A stretch of 64,000 bases of DNA from Ralstonia pickettii DTP0602 (GCA_000471925.1 CP006667.1:4154001-4218000), one strand, 5' to 3'; shown: positions 8,671 through 17,656, counted from the stretch's first letter. Program-made: numbers and translations. Notes: generated by a model from the sequence alone, not told the origin.

Positions 8671-10227
8671 CTATCCCGTTGGCAATGACGCCACATCAGG
8701 CTCGCAGACGGTCTGCGGGGAAGGGGTTTCGACCTGGCAGAGGAACCAATTGCGGAGGTTTTCACCCCATCGCTTCCGGTTCTTGCCTAGAGCCCGAGCG
8801 ACATCTCTCCATTGAGCCCCTGCCAGGGCCGTCTTGCTCTGCTTCGGGGTGGCTGGCAGGTGCGAAAAGACGAGTCGCTCGTTGTGCCTCTTGACGAAGC
8901 ACTGGGCACCCACTGTCTTCCAGGGGATACCGTACAAAGCTTGCCGGCCCAACCAAAGAGAGGCGGACTCATCCGCGCCGATTCGATTGGGACGGCCATA
9001 TTTGGTGAAGCCTCCGACCGAACTGTACGAAGGGTTCACCAAATAGAGCCGAACATGAGCTTTTTCACAGGCACGGGTCATCAGCTCTGCGAACTGTGAG
9101 CTTGCAAACGAGCTTAGCATCTCGTTGTATCGCTTGTTGACGCCGCCGGCGCGCAAGCCGGCCTTCTTCGTCGCGAAATCCAGGTTCTCGATGGCCACTG
9201 CGAGGCCTAGGCGCTTGCCCAGGCGGGCAAGCTCTGCAACGGTTGTTCCGATGACTTGCTTGCGTACAGCGTCGGAAAGGCCTTTTAGGTCCCAGCCGAG
9301 AAAGCCGCTCTGCGGATGACCCTCCCGCAACCGGTTCCCATCGGGCTTCACCACAGCCCAGGCAACGCCCCGGGCATTCAAATCCAGTCCAAGGACACCA
9401 GCCTCTCTAGTGCGAGCGGTCTCTGGGTTGAAACCGGTGGGAACGTCAACGCTCGCTTGCAGATACCAAATGCGCTCGCCGGCCGGTGATAGCCTTTGCA
9501 AGAGCCGCATTGTGACAGGCCGCTTTCCAAACGCGTCAATCAGCGCTGCGCGGGCCGCGCCCCGATGCGAGGCAAAGTCGACCCCGTCAATCACAATGAA
9601 TCGGCATTTCATGCGAAGGGGCATCACCTTTTGCGGCCCTCCGCTGCGAGGAATGCCCAAAGCGTCCATGCGTTCATGCGCAAGCTTGTCCGTCAACCGG
9701 ACGCGCAACTGGTTGGTATCCGGCAGCCACTGTAGTTCGCTATTGCCGCTGGGCTTAGCCGTATGTCCTATCGACCAGACCTGACCGTTTCGGGCTGTGT
9801 CCCAGGCCTCGTGCCAATCCTCGACAGAGGCGAATGGAGTGGTCTCGGTGTTGTGTTCGCCGGGCCGCTGCTGAAGCAGCTTCTTCGAGCCAAAACAGAG
9901 ACTGTAGCGGCCTTCATCAATAGCTTTAAGCAGCGCGGACAGCTTGCCGCGCTTGGCAGTAAGAACGCGTTCTTTTTGTGCAACCCAGTTGCGGCAAAAT
10001 TCGAGTTCGGTATCGACTTCCCGTAGGCGGGCTAGCGTCGTAAGGTAGCGGTTTGAACGGGCTTTCCCCGGCTTCGGTGCTACTTTATCGCGTTGAGCGC
10101 GTAGCTTGGCTTGCCGTTTTGACAGGGCCTGAATTTTCTTGCCTTTGTCGGCTAGTGCGCATTCGTCGCTGAATGGCCAGCTCAAGCTGACCTCGTTCGT
10201 ACTTTTTGAGTTCGACCAAGCCTGCAT
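8671..10227 (-). CDS. TnpB-family RNA-guided nuclease-like protein, main (C-terminal) part of a frameshifted gene
   Basis: This 518-codon frame carries the body of a TnpB-related protein, the family ancestral to Cas12. RuvC-like motifs are present: RuvC-I GVLGLDLNARG with Asp282, RuvC-II AVAIENLDF with Glu347, and RuvC-III RIGADESASLWLGRQ with Asp419. The catalytic triad thus looks intact. The CxxC...CxxC zinc ribbon usual between RuvC-II and III is absent; that stretch reads PSYSSVGGFTKYG. The first 20 or so codons are not family-like. The natural N-terminus lies in another frame (10085-10441), and the reading seems to switch near 10160. As it stands the protein lacks the wedge/recognition start and may be inactive unless recoding occurs. 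Confidence 0.75.
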   Translation of the reverse strand: MQAWSNSKSTNEVSLSWPFSDECALADKGKKIQALSKRQAKLRAQRDKVAPKPGKARSNRYLTTLARLREVDTELEFCRNWVAQKERVLTAKRGKLSALLKAIDEGRYSLCFGSKKLLQQRPGEHNTETTPFASVEDWHEAWDTARNGQVWSIGHTAKPSGNSELQWLPDTNQLRVRLTDKLAHERMDALGIPRSGGPQKVMPLRMKCRFIVIDGVDFASHRGAARAALIDAFGKRPVTMRLLQRLSPAGERIWYLQASVDVPTGFNPETARTREAGVLGLDLNARGVAWAVVKPDGNRLREGHPQSGFLGWDLKGLSDAVRKQVIGTTVAELARLGKRLGLAVAIENLDFATKKAGLRAGGVNKRYNEMLSSFASSQFAELMTRACEKAHVRLYLVNPSYSSVGGFTKYGRPNRIGADESASLWLGRQALYGIPWKTVGAQCFVKRHNERLVFSHLPATPKQSKTALAGAQWRDVARALGKNRKRWGENLRNWFLCQVETPSPQTVCEPDVASLPTG

Positions 10228-10441
10228 GGCGCATTTCAGCTTGCCTCAGCATGGAATCGACTTGATGCGAGGTAAAGCCTTCCCTCGTTAAGGTGGCGTA
10301 GGCGGTCGTTCGAGTGAGGTTTTGTCGATACAGAAGACTCCAAGCCTTACGCGCGCCCCACGACCAGCGTTCCGAGTTAGCCGCCAACAAGGCGGCTAAC
10401 TCGGGGGTCAGATTGAGGCGGGCTTCAAAGGTGTGGAGCAA
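10085..10441 (-). pseudogene. N-terminal fragment of the frameshifted TnpB-family gene
   Basis: This 118-codon frame starts with TTG and reads like the N-terminus of TnpB-related proteins: HTFEARLNLTPELAALL, SWGARKAWSLLYR and a helix ending ELKKYERGQLELAIQRR. After about codon 94 it loses family character and stops. The sequence ALADKGKKIQALSKRQAKL, which should follow, is in the frame of 8671-10227. Joining the two needs a +1 shift around 10157-10162, as from one inserted or two deleted bases. A sequencing error or programmed frameshifting is possible. No obvious slippery site was seen. Confidence 0.65.
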
Positions 10442-10450
10442 AGGCCTACC

Positions 10451-10480
10451 TAGAGCACTGTATGGATATACAGCACTCTA
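10451..10480. repeat. imperfect subterminal palindrome upstream of the TnpB gene
   Basis: The arms TAGAG-CA-CTGTAT and ATACAG-CA-CTCTA flank a GGAT loop. The CA/CA internal loop gives the imperfect hairpin typical of IS200/IS605 left ends. It lies 10 bases before the TTG start of the gene. Confidence 0.6.
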
Positions 10481-10500
10481 TGCTTCTCTCGTTACCCCCG

Positions 10501-10518
10501 TCAACACTTTAAGCGACC
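10501..10518 (-). repeat. terminal inverted repeat, right copy
   Basis: TCAACACTTTAAGCGACC, the perfect reverse complement of 8509-8526. The match stops after 18 bases on the inner side. Confidence 0.85.
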
Positions 10519-10524
10519 CCCCTT

Positions 10525-10533
10525 GCCACGTGG
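10525..10533. repeat. right copy of probable 9-bp target duplication
   Basis: GCCACGTGG, identical to 8493-8501. Removing the element and one copy joins AGAAAGCCGGCCACGTGG to TTCTTTCC. That makes a plausible bidirectional terminator stem between convergent mrcA and cyaY. Confidence 0.5.
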
Positions 10534-10556
10534 TTCTTTCCATCGCGCGGTGCAGT

Positions 10557-10892
10557 TCAGCCCAGCTTGAGGGCCGTGCCCGCCTGCTCGCTCAGGTAGC
10601 CCGACAGCGCCGCATAGAGTTCGCCGCCATTGCGCGTATCGACCCAACGCTCGCCGTCGCGGCGGAAGTGGAAGCCGCCGGCGCGCGCTGCCACCCACAG
10701 TTCCTGCATCGGTGCCTGGCTGTTGATGATGATCTTGGTGCCGTTCTCGAACTCCAGCTCCATCACGTTGCCGGTGCGGCTGATTTCGATATCGGCGCCG
10801 GCCGCGTCGGCGGCCGCCTCGACCGCGGCTTCGATGCGGTCCAGCTCCTGCGTGGCCAGGGCCAGGAACTCGCTTTCGCTCAAGGGGGGCAT
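10557..10892 (-). CDS. cyaY: frataxin-like iron-sulfur protein CyaY
   Basis: CyaY binds ferrous iron and modulates Fe-S cluster assembly by the cysteine desulfurase IscS. The 111-residue product has the family layout: an acidic first helix (SESEFLALATQELDRIEAAVE), then beta strands containing GNVMELEFENGTKIIINSQAP, LWVAARAGGFHF and a C-terminal helix. The ATG at 10892 is chosen because everything upstream in the frame overlaps the promoter zone of divergent lptM and is not conserved in type. It is convergent with mrcA across the insertion. Confidence 0.93.
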   Translation of the reverse strand: MPPLSESEFLALATQELDRIEAAVEAAADAAGADIEISRTGNVMELEFENGTKIIINSQAPMQELWVAARAGGFHFRRDGERWVDTRNGGELYAALSGYLSEQAGTALKLG

Positions 10893-11051
10893 GCTAAACT
10901 CCGAGACCGCCGTTGCCGCCGCTGCCCGGACCGGGCGTACGTGGCGCGAACGGCGTTTTTTGTTAAGAAGTACTTGTAGAGAATTCTGCGGATGCCTCGG
11001 CCGCTGCGTCGGGCAATCCAATGCCTTGCCAACAGCCTAAAGGACGACCCG

Positions 11052-11279
11052 ATGCTACGTCGTGTTGCGATTGTATCGGCGTTTGCCGCCACCCTTGCGA
11101 TGCCCCTTCTGGGCGGATGCGGCATCCGCGGGCCGCTGACCATGCCCAAAGTGCCACCCGAGCCGACCGCGCCGACCGCGCCCGATCCTGGCCTGGGCCG
11201 TGCGGACGCCGTGCCGGCTGCACCGGCCACGCCTGCCGCGCAGCCCGCATCGTCCCCCGCCGCCCCCACCACCCGATAA
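11052..11279 (+). CDS. lptM: small lipoprotein LptM (YifL/LppL type)
   Basis: LptM is a small outer-membrane lipoprotein that assists maturation of the LPS translocon LptDE. The 75-residue product from the ATG at 11052 has a short lipoprotein leader with lipobox LLGGC, followed by the family hallmark GIRGPLTMP (consensus CG.KGPL..P). A Pro/Ala tail comes next. A further in-frame ATG 60 bases upstream would put charged residues before the leader, so it was not used. It lies 2 bases ahead of lysA, a conserved pairing. Confidence 0.88.
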   Translation: MLRRVAIVSAFAATLAMPLLGGCGIRGPLTMPKVPPEPTAPTAPDPGLGRADAVPAAPATPAAQPASSPAAPTTR

Positions 11280-11281
11280 CC

Positions 11282-12541
11282 ATGACCGCATTTTTCCATC
11301 GCCAGGACGGCGCGCTTGCCGTCGAGCAGGTGCCGCTGGCGCGTATCGCCGCTGAATTCGGTACGCCCACCTACGTGTATTCGCGTGCCGCGCTGACCGC
11401 CGCCTACCAGGCCTACGCCGCCGCCTGCAAGGGCCGCAACGCGCAGGTGCAGTACGCCATGAAGGCGAACTCCAACCTGGCCGTGCTGCAGGTGTTCGCC
11501 AAGCTGGGCGCGGGCTTCGACATCGTCTCGGGCGGCGAACTCAAGCGCGTGCTGGCCGCCGGCGGCGACGCGCGCAAGGTGGTGTTCTCCGGCGTGGGCA
11601 AGAGCGCGGCGGAAATGGAGCTGGCGCTGGCGCACGACGTGCGCTGCTTCAACGTGGAGTCGATCCCCGAGCTGGACCGCCTGAATGAAGTGGCCGGCCG
11701 CGTGGGCAAGCGTGCACGCGTTTCGCTGCGCATCAACCCGGACGTCGACGCCAAGACCCATCCGTATATCTCCACCGGCCTGAAAGGCAACAAGTTCGGC
11801 ATCGCCTTCGAGGACGTGCTGCCGACCTACCGCGCCGCGGCCGCGCTGCCGCACCTGGAAGTGACCGGCATCGACTGCCATATCGGCTCGCAGATCACTG
11901 AGGTCGAGCCCTACCTGGAAGCGCTGGACAAGGTGCTGGACGTGGTCGAGGCGCTCGAGCGAGAAGGCATCCGCCTGGAACACATCGACGTGGGTGGCGG
12001 CCTCGGCATCACCTATACCGACGAAACCCCGCCGGACATCACCGGCTTTGCCACTACGCTGCTGGAGCGCGTGGCCGCGCGTGGCCATGGCCACCGCGAG
12101 GTGCTGTTCGAGCCGGGCCGCTCGCTGGTAGGCAACGCCGGCGTGCTGCTGACGCAGGTGGAGTTCCTGAAGCCCGGCGCGGCCAAGAATTTCTGCATCG
12201 TCGATGCCGCCATGAACGACCTGGCGCGTCCTGCCATGTACGAGGCCTATCACCGCATCGAGCCGGTGGCGCTGCGCGACGCGCAGCCGGTGACCTACGA
12301 CATCGTTGGCCCGGTGTGCGAGTCGGGCGACTGGCTCGGCCGCGACCGCGCGCTGGCGCTGGAACCGGGCGACCTGCTGGCGGTGATGTCGGCCGGCGCC
12401 TACGGCTTCACCATGAGCTCCAACTACAACACCCGTCCGCGCGCCGCCGAAGTGATGGTGGACGGTGCCAACGTGCACCTGGTACGCGAGCGCGAACTGG
12501 TCGAGGACCTGTTCCGCGACGAGCGCCTGCTGCAGGACTGA
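11282..12541 (+). CDS. lysA: diaminopimelate decarboxylase LysA
   Basis: A PLP enzyme that decarboxylates meso-diaminopimelate to L-lysine, the last step of lysine synthesis. The 419 residues show the PLP lysine at K61 (YAMKANSNL), the HIGSQI motif, the phosphate-binding glycine loop [19 protein letters not shown], and the substrate-binding CESGDW in the C-terminal beta domain. The start is set at the ATG two bases after lptM. The longer open frame upstream overlaps lptM in another frame. It is probably co-transcribed with lptM. Confidence 0.96.
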   Translation: MTAFFHRQDGALAVEQVPLARIAAEFGTPTYVYSRAALTAAYQAYAAACKGRNAQVQYAMKANSNLAVLQVFAKLGAGFDIVSGGELKRVLAAGGDARKVVFSGVGKSAAEMELALAHDVRCFNVESIPELDRLNEVAGRVGKRARVSLRINPDVDAKTHPYISTGLKGNKFGIAFEDVLPTYRAAAALPHLEVTGIDCHIGSQITEVEPYLEALDKVLDVVEALEREGIRLEHIDVGGGLGITYTDETPPDITGFATTLLERVAARGHGHREVLFEPGRSLVGNAGVLLTQVEFLKPGAAKNFCIVDAAMNDLARPAMYEAYHRIEPVALRDAQPVTYDIVGPVCESGDWLGRDRALALEPGDLLAVMSAGAYGFTMSSNYNTRPRAAEVMVDGANVHLVRERELVEDLFRDERLLQD

Positions 12542-12551
12542 TCCCCTGGCG

Positions 12552-12574
12552 CAGCCCGCCTACGCGGCGGGCTG
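12552..12574. terminator. hairpin between convergent lysA and msrQ
   Basis: A perfect 9-bp stem CAGCCCGCC/GGCGGGCTG with a 5-base loop overlaps the msrQ stop and lies 10 bases past lysA. No T-run follows on either strand, so termination strength is doubtful. Confidence 0.4.
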
Positions 12575-13255
12575 CCGCGCCCCACTGGCCGGCGTGCGCG
12601 CCCGCCACCACACCCGCATCCCCAGCAGGACAAACACCACCGCGGCATAGATCGACACTTCACTGAAGTCGTTCTTGCCCGCCTTGTGCCACCAGTAGTG
12701 CAGGATCGCCAGCACGGCGATCGCATAAACCAGCCGGTGCAACGCCTGCCAGCGCTTGCCGCCCAGGCGCCGCACCATGCCGTTGGTCGAGGTCAGCGCC
12801 AGCGGGATCATCAGCACGAAGGCGCTGAAGCCCATCGTGATAAAGGGCCGCTTGTACACGTCCTTGACCATGTAGGCGAGGTCAAACCCGCGGTCCACGC
12901 CGATCCACAGCAGGAAGTGCTGCAGCCCGTAGAAGAACGCAAACAGACCCAGCATGCGCCGCAGCCTGATCAGCCAGTTCCAGCCCGTGAGCCGGCGCAG
13001 CGGCGTGATGGTCAGCGTCAGGCACAGCATAACCAGCGTCCAGGTGCCGGTCGAACGCGTGACGAATTCGAGCGGGTTGGCACCGTACTGCTCGGTGGCG
13101 CCCAGGTACAGCAGCCGCACGAACGGCAGCAGCGCCAGCAGCCAGACCGCGATCTTGACCGCACGCACGCGCTGCGGCGTAAGCGCGGCCAGGCGTGCGA
13201 GGCCGCCCGGTTTGCGTGCGGCCGCAGTGGCCGCGCCTGTGGAGAGAAGAGCCAT
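12560..13255 (-). CDS. msrQ: haem-binding membrane subunit MsrQ of periplasmic methionine sulfoxide reductase
   Basis: MsrQ passes electrons from the respiratory chain to periplasmic MsrP, which repairs oxidised methionines. The 231 residues form about six membrane helices of the ferric-reductase-like family, with haem-ligand histidines in FYGLQHFLLW and in LHRLVYAIAVLAILHYWWH. It lies 13 bases after msrP on the same strand, as is usual for the pair. Confidence 0.93.
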   Translation of the reverse strand: MALLSTGAATAAARKPGGLARLAALTPQRVRAVKIAVWLLALLPFVRLLYLGATEQYGANPLEFVTRSTGTWTLVMLCLTLTITPLRRLTGWNWLIRLRRMLGLFAFFYGLQHFLLWIGVDRGFDLAYMVKDVYKRPFITMGFSAFVLMIPLALTSTNGMVRRLGGKRWQALHRLVYAIAVLAILHYWWHKAGKNDFSEVSIYAAVVFVLLGMRVWWRARTPASGARQPAA

Positions 13256-13268
13256 GCGTTGCCTTGCC

Positions 13269-14273
<1,005 letters not shown>

Positions 14274-14430
14274 GTTGTGCCTCGTTGCGCATACGGGCGC
14301 GCGCACCATGCGCTGGCTCGTATGCAGGTTTTGACCAGCCGCGCGGGCCGATAGTGCTGGCCCGGCGCGGCTGGCCAGCGGCCTGCGTCGCTTTGTCGCA
14401 CCGCGTGCGAGCGGGCTGCGGGCCGCATGG

Positions 14431-15273
14431 CTAGCCTCCCTGGTACTGGCGATACACCGCCTGCGCCAGCGTCAGCAGCCGTGCCCGTTCAATCGGGGCG
14501 GCCAGCGCAAAGCCCATGTCGCGGTCGATCCAGTAGAACGCCATCGGGTCGCCGCCGGAAGCCACCCGCGCGCGGCGCTCGCGCGGCATGTGCTCGACGC
14601 GGAAGCCGGTGTCGGGCGTGCCCTGCGCCATGCGCCGCAGCTGCAGCGACAGGCGCGTGCCGTCGTCCGACTCGTACATCAGGATCGCCGACGGGCCGCC
14701 CTCGGCCACGCCGAGCCGCCCGCCGATCAGGTGGAAGCCCTGCGCGCGCAGGTCTGGCACCTGCAGCGACATGCCTAGCCGCTTCGACAGCCAGGCGATC
14801 AGGTGGGCTTCGTCGTTCGCCGGCACTTCGACCGGGTGGCGCATCTCGGGCGCGTAGACCGCGTGCGTGGCCAGCGCCTCGCGCGCAAAGCGCTCGCCCG
14901 GTGCCATCGCCACCGTGCTGCCTTCAAGGCGCGCGTGCGCCATCCAGCCAAGCGCGCCGCCGACGGCCACCAGCAGCACCGAGGCGCAGGTGGCCGCGAG
15001 CGCCATCGGCCAGCGCGGCCACTGCAGGCGCATGGCCTCGCGGCGGCGGCCATCGCCATGCAGCCCGGGCGGCAGCGCCGCAAGCGGCACGGGCTCGTTC
15101 AGTACCGGGTCCAGCGCGCCGTGCAGCGCATCCGTCTGTCGGCGCCAGGCGGCCACCTGCGCCGCCGCCTCGGGGTGCTGCGCCAAGTACGCTTCCACGG
15201 CCGCGCGGCGCGCGCCGGTGAGCTGGCCGTCGGCGTAGGCGTGGAGGTCCGCTTCGTGGATGCCGGACATCAT
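14431..15273 (-). CDS. anti-sigma factor, membrane-bound
   Basis: The 280-residue product starts with an anti-sigma-like domain ([25 protein letters not shown]) lacking the HxxxCxxC zinc motif. It has one membrane helix at about 95-117 ([20 protein letters not shown]) and a C-terminal extracytoplasmic domain of about 160 residues. The gene overlaps the sigma-factor stop by 4 bases (ATGA), which fits the usual sigma/anti-sigma coupling. By family logic it holds the adjacent sigma factor inactive until a periplasmic signal arrives. The nature of the signal is not visible, but msrPQ downstream suggests oxidative or chlorine stress. Confidence 0.85.
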   Translation of the reverse strand: MMSGIHEADLHAYADGQLTGARRAAVEAYLAQHPEAAAQVAAWRRQTDALHGALDPVLNEPVPLAALPPGLHGDGRRREAMRLQWPRWPMALAATCASVLLVAVGGALGWMAHARLEGSTVAMAPGERFAREALATHAVYAPEMRHPVEVPANDEAHLIAWLSKRLGMSLQVPDLRAQGFHLIGGRLGVAEGGPSAILMYESDDGTRLSLQLRRMAQGTPDTGFRVEHMPRERRARVASGGDPMAFYWIDRDMGFALAAPIERARLLTLAQAVYRQYQGG

Positions 15274-15821
15274 TTCACCCGCTGCAGGGAATTGCCGGAG
15301 GGGTTCACGGCGGCCGCCTGCACAGAAACGTTGGTGCCGTCGAGCAGCCGGCGCATCTGCTCGCGCGCACGCGCCAGGCGCGACATCACCGTACCCAGCG
15401 GGATGTCGAGCACGCGCGCGGCCTCGGCATAGGTCAGTTGTTCCAGGCTCACCAGCAGCAGCACCGCGCGCTGCGGCTCCGGCAGTTGCGCCAGCGCCTG
15501 GACCAGGTCGCGGCGCAGGCCGGGGTCTTCCGCAGGAGCGCTGACCTCGGGCAGGGTCTCGGTTGCCACCACCAGCTCCTTCCGGCGCAGCGTATTGAGC
15601 CGCAGCCGGTGCATCAACGTCAGCAGCCACGGCAGCAGGCCGTCGCCACCGTCGCCCCACCATGCGCCGGGGCGCAGGCGGAAGCGCCAGCGGTAGCGCA
15701 GCGCACGCTCGAGCGTGTCCTGCACCAGGTCGTCGGCCAGCGCCGCGTCGCCGGTGAGGCCGCGCGCATGGCGCCGCAGCCGCGGCGCCAGCGCGACGAG
15801 CTGGCCGTCAAATCCTTCCAT
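15270..15821 (-). CDS. ECF-type RNA polymerase sigma factor
   Basis: An alternative sigma factor of the extracytoplasmic-function class, 183 residues. Region 2 lies at about 10-85 (DDLVQDTLERALR, LLTLMHRLRLNTLRR) with an unusual Trp/Gly insert (RPGAWWGDGGDG) between helices. Region 4 lies at about 105-165 (QLPEPQRAVLLLVSLEQLTYAEAARVL, split here in naming as the sigma-70 region 4 helix-turn-helix, with IPLGTVMSRLARAREQ). It is followed with overlap by its anti-sigma gene and preceded by a lipoprotein gene. A candidate promoter of its own type lies upstream of that gene (16344-16371). Confidence 0.92.
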   Translation of the reverse strand: MEGFDGQLVALAPRLRRHARGLTGDAALADDLVQDTLERALRYRWRFRLRPGAWWGDGGDGLLPWLLTLMHRLRLNTLRRKELVVATETLPEVSAPAEDPGLRRDLVQALAQLPEPQRAVLLLVSLEQLTYAEAARVLDIPLGTVMSRLARAREQMRRLLDGTNVSVQAAAVNPSGNSLQRVK

Positions 15822-15851
15822 GGCGTGGCTGCCGCGGCGCTCGCCTTGCCG

Positions 15852-16292
15852 TCAGGGCTTGGCGATATGCCAGACGTTGTTGAGGTTGTCGCCAGTCCGG
15901 TCGCCCGGCTTGGCGTCCTTGGCGAAACGGTACAGCGGCATGCCGCGGTAGGCCCACTGCTTGCTGCCGTCATCGCGCGTGATGATGGTGTACTGGCCAG
16001 TCGGGCTGGTGCCCGGCGCGGCCATCAGCGGCGGCCAGTTGGTGGCGCACGGGCCGTTGCAGGCGCTCTTGCCGCTGCCGGCGGTGTCGCGGTCGAAGGT
16101 ATACAGCGTCAGGCCCTGCGGGTCGGTCAGCACGCCACTGGTCACCTTCACCGTGGGCGGCAAGTTGCCGGCGCCACCGCCACCGCCCATGCCCATGCCG
16201 GAACAGCCGGCGAGCAGGACAGCCGCACAGCCGAGCGCGAGCGCGGCGGGACGAAGGAGGGATGCTGCAGAGGTTAGACGCACACGTGCCAT
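15852..16292 (-). CDS. small lipoprotein with secreted repeats (COG4315 / Lipoprotein_15 type)
   Basis: The 146-residue product begins with a lipoprotein leader (lipobox LLAGC) and a Gly/Met-rich linker. Two copies follow of the repeat family that Pfam calls Lipoprotein_15: LTDPQGLTLYTFDRD...CNGPCATNWPP and ITRDDGSKQWAYRGMPLYRFAKD. The molecular role of the family is unknown. The ATG at 16292 has GGAG 9 bases upstream; an alternative ATG 15 bases earlier lacks one. It is the first gene of a lipoprotein-sigma-anti-sigma unit and probably a sigma target. Confidence 0.85.
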   Translation of the reverse strand: MARVRLTSAASLLRPAALALGCAAVLLAGCSGMGMGGGGGAGNLPPTVKVTSGVLTDPQGLTLYTFDRDTAGSGKSACNGPCATNWPPLMAAPGTSPTGQYTIITRDDGSKQWAYRGMPLYRFAKDAKPGDRTGDNLNNVWHIAKP

Positions 16293-16343
16293 GATCTTGT
16301 TCTCCATGCAAATCGGTGCCGCCAGCCGGCACCGCTCCTCAAG

Positions 16344-16371
16344 TAAACACCCGATGTGATGCCTTTATTCC
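16344..16371 (-). promoter_or_regulatory. candidate ECF-sigma promoter
   Basis: On the minus strand GGAATAAA (16364-16371) and GTTTA (16344-16348) are separated by 15 bases, i.e. GGAAT-N18-GTTTA. This fits the GGAAT/GTT pattern of many ECF regulons. The expected transcript start lies about 45 bases before the lipoprotein ATG. It suggests autoregulation by the sigma factor at 15270-15821. Confidence 0.55.
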
Positions 16372-16389
16372 GTCACGTCACAAAAAAAT

Positions 16390-16421
16390 TCGAAAAAAAA
16401 CCTGCCCGAAGGCAGGTTTTT
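16390..16421 (-). terminator. Rho-independent terminator after ccsB
   Basis: The stem CCTGCC/GGCAGG with a 4-base loop (16401-16416) is extended by A/T pairs. On the minus strand it is followed by a long T-run (16393-16400). It lies about 20 bases past the ccsB stop. Confidence 0.9.
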
Positions 16422-16442
16422 GCATCGCACCATGGCGCGTCA

Positions 16443-17630
16443 TCAGAGTTCGCCGTAGCTGTGCAGCCCCGACAGGAACATATTGACGCCCAGGAACGCG
16501 AAGGTCGTCACCAGCAGGCCGACCAGCGCCCACCAGGCCGCCACCGTGCCGCGCAGGCCCTTCATCAGCCGCATATGCAGCCACGCCGCGTAGTTCAGCC
16601 ACACGATCAGCGCCCAGGTTTCCTTGGGATCCCAACTCCAGTACCCACCCCAAGCCTCGGCCGCCCACAGCGCGCCCAGGATCGTGGCGATCGTGAAGAA
16701 GGCGAAGCCGACCGCGATGGCCTTGTACATCACGTCGTCGAGCAGCTCCAGCGACGGCAGCCGCTCGGCCAGGATGCCACGCTGCTTGAGCAGGTAAGCG
16801 ACAGATACCATCGCCGCCAGTGCGAAGGTGCCGTAGCCGATAAAGTTTGCCGGCACATGGATCTTCATCCACCAGCTCTGCAGCGCCGGCACCAGCGGCT
16901 GGATCTCCTGCGCATTGCGGCTGACCGTGTACCACAGCAGGAAGCCCACCGCGGCCGACACCACCAGCATCACGAACGGGCCCAGCGCGCGCGTGGCGTA
17001 GTGGCCTTCGTAGTAGAGGTAGAACAGCGAAGTAATCAGCGTGAACAGCACGAACACTTCATACAGGTTGGAGACGGGGATATGGCCGATGTCGGTGCCG
17101 ATCAGGTACGACTCAAACCAGCGCACCAGCATGCCGGTGAAGCCCAGCACGATCGCGCCCCAGCACAGCTTGCTGCCGATGCTGTAGCCGGTGTCCGAGC
17201 GCGTGGCCAGCCCGACCCAGTAGAACAGCGTGGACAGGAACACCAGCGCGCTCATCCACAGGATGGCCGACTGGCTCGACAGGAAGTACTTGAGGAAGAA
17301 GGCCTGGTCCGCGCGCGCGAGCTGCCCCTGGTAGAGCTGGATCGCAAACAGCGACAGCACCGCCAGCACCAGCATCAGCGGGCGCACCGGCTTCCAGTGC
17401 CAGCCAAGCAGCGCAAAGGTCGGCACGGCGCCGATCAGCACCGCCTTATCGTAGCCGTCCATCCACTTCCCGTATTGCGACAGCGCCACGCCGGCGCCGG
17501 CGGCCAGCGCCAAGGCGAAGAGCCAGTCCACCCAGCTGAGGCGGCGCAGGAAGGAAGGTTCGAGATAGGCCTCGTCGGCGGCCCCGGTTTCGGCGCGCGT
17601 GGTGTTGGCCTGGTTCACATTTGAAGACAT
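16443..17630 (-). CDS. ccsB: cytochrome c biogenesis protein CcsB (ResC/CcsA-type haem handling protein)
   Basis: A polytopic membrane protein that, with ResB, exports haem and attaches it to CxxCH apocytochromes (system II). The 395 residues have about eight membrane helices, the tryptophan-rich WWD signature as WGGYWSWDPKETWALIVW (about 325-342), and candidate haem-ligand histidines flanking it. The naming follows the usual database convention for proteobacterial members; Bacillus calls the homologue ResC. It starts 26 bases after resB. Confidence 0.93.
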   Translation of the reverse strand: MSSNVNQANTTRAETGAADEAYLEPSFLRRLSWVDWLFALALAAGAGVALSQYGKWMDGYDKAVLIGAVPTFALLGWHWKPVRPLMLVLAVLSLFAIQLYQGQLARADQAFFLKYFLSSQSAILWMSALVFLSTLFYWVGLATRSDTGYSIGSKLCWGAIVLGFTGMLVRWFESYLIGTDIGHIPVSNLYEVFVLFTLITSLFYLYYEGHYATRALGPFVMLVVSAAVGFLLWYTVSRNAQEIQPLVPALQSWWMKIHVPANFIGYGTFALAAMVSVAYLLKQRGILAERLPSLELLDDVMYKAIAVGFAFFTIATILGALWAAEAWGGYWSWDPKETWALIVWLNYAAWLHMRLMKGLRGTVAAWWALVGLLVTTFAFLGVNMFLSGLHSYGEL

Positions 17631-17656
17631 AGCGTACCTGCTCGTTACTTCGCTGG

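Larger units (their letters stand above)
8502..10524 (-). mobile_element. TnpB-only insertion element with 18-bp terminal inverted repeats
   Basis: A compact insertion between the convergent genes mrcA and cyaY. GGTCGCTTAAAGTGTTGA at 8509-8526 is repeated perfectly, inverted, at 10501-10518. Outside the repeats lies GCCACGTGG on both sides. Inside are a TnpB-family nuclease gene in two frames (8671-10441), a hairpin before it (10451-10480) and a structured non-coding stretch after it (8502-8670). Its base composition looks less GC-rich than its neighbours. No TnpA (HUH tyrosine or serine recombinase) is present, so any movement would need help in trans. Subterminal palindromes fit IS200/IS605 relatives, whereas long terminal inverted repeats and a target duplication do not fit that family. 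The affiliation is therefore open. Confidence 0.75.

Noticed and set aside
8502..10524. TnpA (HUH Y1 or serine recombinase) gene in the TnpB element
   Set aside because: No frame in the element shows HUH, catalytic-serine or DDE motifs; only the TnpB gene is present.
10880..12478. A 532-codon minus-strand frame across lysA and the cyaY start
   Set aside because: It is antisense to intact lysA and has shadow-type composition; lysA has all catalytic motifs.
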